Shown here in pieces: positions 32,116-33,086 of a stretch of 33,086 nt of DNA. The DNA is from Solirubrobacterales bacterium (GTDB lineage Bacteria > Actinomycetota > Thermoleophilia > Solirubrobacterales > 70-9). Within the stretch, counting starts at the first letter, position 1. The number at the start of each line of letters is the position of its first letter. The stretch is from NCBI GenBank assembly GCA_019456285.1, contig VRUE01000018.1, positions 1 to 33,086 on the forward strand, given 5' to 3'. The notes below the pieces were generated by a model, which was not told the origin of the DNA, did no database searches, and saw nothing but the letters and a program-made list of their open reading frames with translations. Position numbers and translations under genes: made by a program.

Positions 32116-32661
32116 GTGAGCCCCGACGAAACCTGCGCTGTCTGCGGCCGCACGATCCTGGCCGGAGAGCGGACCCGGACCTACATCAGCCCGAAGGGCG
32201 GCCACCCCCGGGTTGTCTGCGAGCTCTGCCGTGCTCGCGCTGAGCGGCTCGGCTGGGTCGATCCGGCGGCGCCCGGCGCGAACGTCGGGCGGCGGGCCGA
32301 GGCCTCCGAGCCCCCCGAGGGCCGGCTGGAGCGGGCGGTCGCCCGCTTCAACGCCAGCGAGGCCGCCCGTACGGTCGCCGGGCTGATGCGGACGCTGGGC
32401 GAGCCGTGGGTCTCGGTCGGCGCCGCCGCCGGTTCGCCGAACGAGGTGCGGATCACGGTCGCCTGGGAGCTGACCTGGTACCAGTGGGGAGTCGACCTGG
32501 GGAACGAGCTTCGCGCCGTCTTCCAGCTCGACAAGGGCCACGAGGTCGGCCAGCTCGACGGCTCGGCCCGGCAGTGGAACGCGACCGCCGCGGTGGGCGG
32601 CCAGCTCATCCTCGGCGCGCTCGCAGAGGGTCGAGCCCCCGACGGTGAACCGGTCGGCTGA
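32116..32661 (+). CDS. Unrecognised protein with N-terminal four-cysteine zinc motif
   Basis: A 181-residue protein I cannot assign. The first 40 residues hold CAVCGRTI and CELCRAR, 28 residues apart: a likely four-Cys zinc ribbon similar to treble-clef fingers. Residues about 45-70 are a polar Gly/Pro/Glu linker. The rest forms a compact domain with LERAVARFNASEAARTVAGL, EVRITVAWELTWYQWGVDL and AVFQLDKGHEVGQLDG. There is no signal peptide or membrane segment. It overlaps the RNase HI-like gene by 17 nt, so a shared nucleic-acid role is possible. Confidence 0.75.
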   Translation: MSPDETCAVCGRTILAGERTRTYISPKGGHPRVVCELCRARAERLGWVDPAAPGANVGRRAEASEPPEGRLERAVARFNASEAARTVAGLMRTLGEPWVSVGAAAGSPNEVRITVAWELTWYQWGVDLGNELRAVFQLDKGHEVGQLDGSARQWNATAAVGGQLILGALAEGRAPDGEPVG

Positions 32662-33064
32662 CCCCTTGGAGAAGCTGGTGGTCAACGTCGACGGCGGCGC
32701 CCGGGGCAACCCGGGCCCGGCGGCGATCGCCGCCGTGGTGCAGGGCCCTGGCGGCGAGGTGTTGGAGGAGCGCGGCGAGCGGATCGGCAGGACGACCAAC
32801 AACGTCGCCGAGTACAGGGCGCTGCTGCTCGGCATCGAGCGGGCGGCGGCGCTGGGGGCGAGCGAGCTGGAGCTGGTCGGCGACTCGGAGCTGATCGTCC
32901 GCCAGGTGAAGGGCGAGTACAAGGTCAAGAACGCGGCGATGCGCGAGCTGCACGCTGAGGTGGGGCGCGCCCTGGAGGAGTTCGACCGCTGGTCGATTCG
33001 CCACGTCCTCCGCGAGCAGAACGCCGAGGCCGACCGCCTCGTCAACGAGGCCCTGGACACCTGA
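32645..33064 (+). CDS. RNase HI family protein
   Basis: A 139-residue single-domain RNase HI of the compact (archaeal or Sto type) form. The catalytic carboxylates are Asp in VNVDGGARGNPGPA, Glu in NNVAEYRALLLG, Asp in LVGDSELIVRQVKGEYKVKN (parts) and Asp in NAEADRLVNEAL. It cleaves RNA in RNA-DNA hybrids, complementing RNase HII encoded 12 kb upstream. The GTG at 32645 overlaps the preceding gene by 17 nt. A TTG at 32666 would give a shorter start just before the first strand. Confidence 0.88.
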   Translation: MNRSADPLEKLVVNVDGGARGNPGPAAIAAVVQGPGGEVLEERGERIGRTTNNVAEYRALLLGIERAAALGASELELVGDSELIVRQVKGEYKVKNAAMRELHAEVGRALEEFDRWSIRHVLREQNAEADRLVNEALDT

Positions 33065-33071
33065 GCCGGGC

Positions 33072-33077
33072 TATACT
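33072..33077 (+). promoter_or_regulatory. -10 box for a gene beyond the window
   Basis: TATACT, close to the sigma70 consensus, lies 8 nt after the RNase HI stop and 9 nt before the window end. No good -35 is present at 17 nt. Confidence 0.4.
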
Positions 33078-33086
33078 CGCCCCTCG

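Overview
The window is chromosomal DNA of very high G+C content from a bacterium, almost certainly an actinomycetote. The evidence is the gene order: rpmB, recG, rsmD, coaD, a SepIVA-like coiled-coil gene, rpmF, plsX, acpP, rnc, smc, ftsY, ffh, rpsP, khpA, trmD, rplS, lepB, rnhB, yraN, comM, dprA, then xer and a WhiG/FliA-type sigma factor. GTG and TTG starts are common, and many TANNNT -10 boxes lie only 6-13 nt before the start codon, as in leaderless actinobacterial transcripts. A deep-branching class such as Thermoleophilia (Solirubrobacterales) fits the divergent PlsX, RNase III and SMC proteins, but that placement is inference. No rRNA, tRNA, CRISPR array or transposase gene was seen, and no gene-free stretch exceeds about 300 bases.

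Layout. 1-3582: riboflavin operon (ribD, cut by the window edge, then ribE, ribBA, ribH), tightly overlapping. 3820-9585: rpmB, a FakA-like DAK2 protein, recG, rsmD, coaD and the SepIVA-like gene. 9710-10780: an inverted DUF177 gene and an inserted methyltransferase gene, interrupting an otherwise conserved order. 10802-21236: core information-processing genes (L32, phospholipid and fatty-acid synthesis PlsX/ACP, RNase III, SMC, SRP receptor and SRP, S16, KhpA, TrmD, L19, signal peptidase, RNase HII). rimM is absent between khpA and trmD. 21361-25361: yraN (reverse) diverging from comM-dprA-thiD. 25486-28906: ilvD facing a two-gene reverse operon (alpha/beta hydrolase and a formyl-THF cyclo-ligase-like protein). 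29031-33064: L,D-transpeptidase, tyrosine recombinase, sigma factor, an unrecognised zinc-finger protein and an RNase HI-like gene.

The most unusual content is two families of dispersed palindromic elements. Family A has four full copies, at 3636-3799, 21233-21354, 27175-27273 and 30065-30191, and a fragment in the thiD 3' end. Each copy has an outer stem whose sequence differs between copies but pairs within a copy. Inside it is a hairpin flanked by two copies of a GAGGACGCAG-like motif. In three copies the outer arm contains the stop codon of the upstream gene. Family B has three copies, each with a 33-nt core. Two lie in frame inside ribD and recG, adding about 35-48 residues to otherwise intact enzymes. 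The third fills the khpA-trmD gap where rimM would be expected. This resembles the Rickettsia palindromic elements that insert in frame into genes.

Other oddities: an RNase III lacking two conserved acidic active-site residues, an 801-residue SMC protein with no recognisable hinge, an L19 with a long acidic tail, and rnhB and lepB genes without an ordinary start codon.
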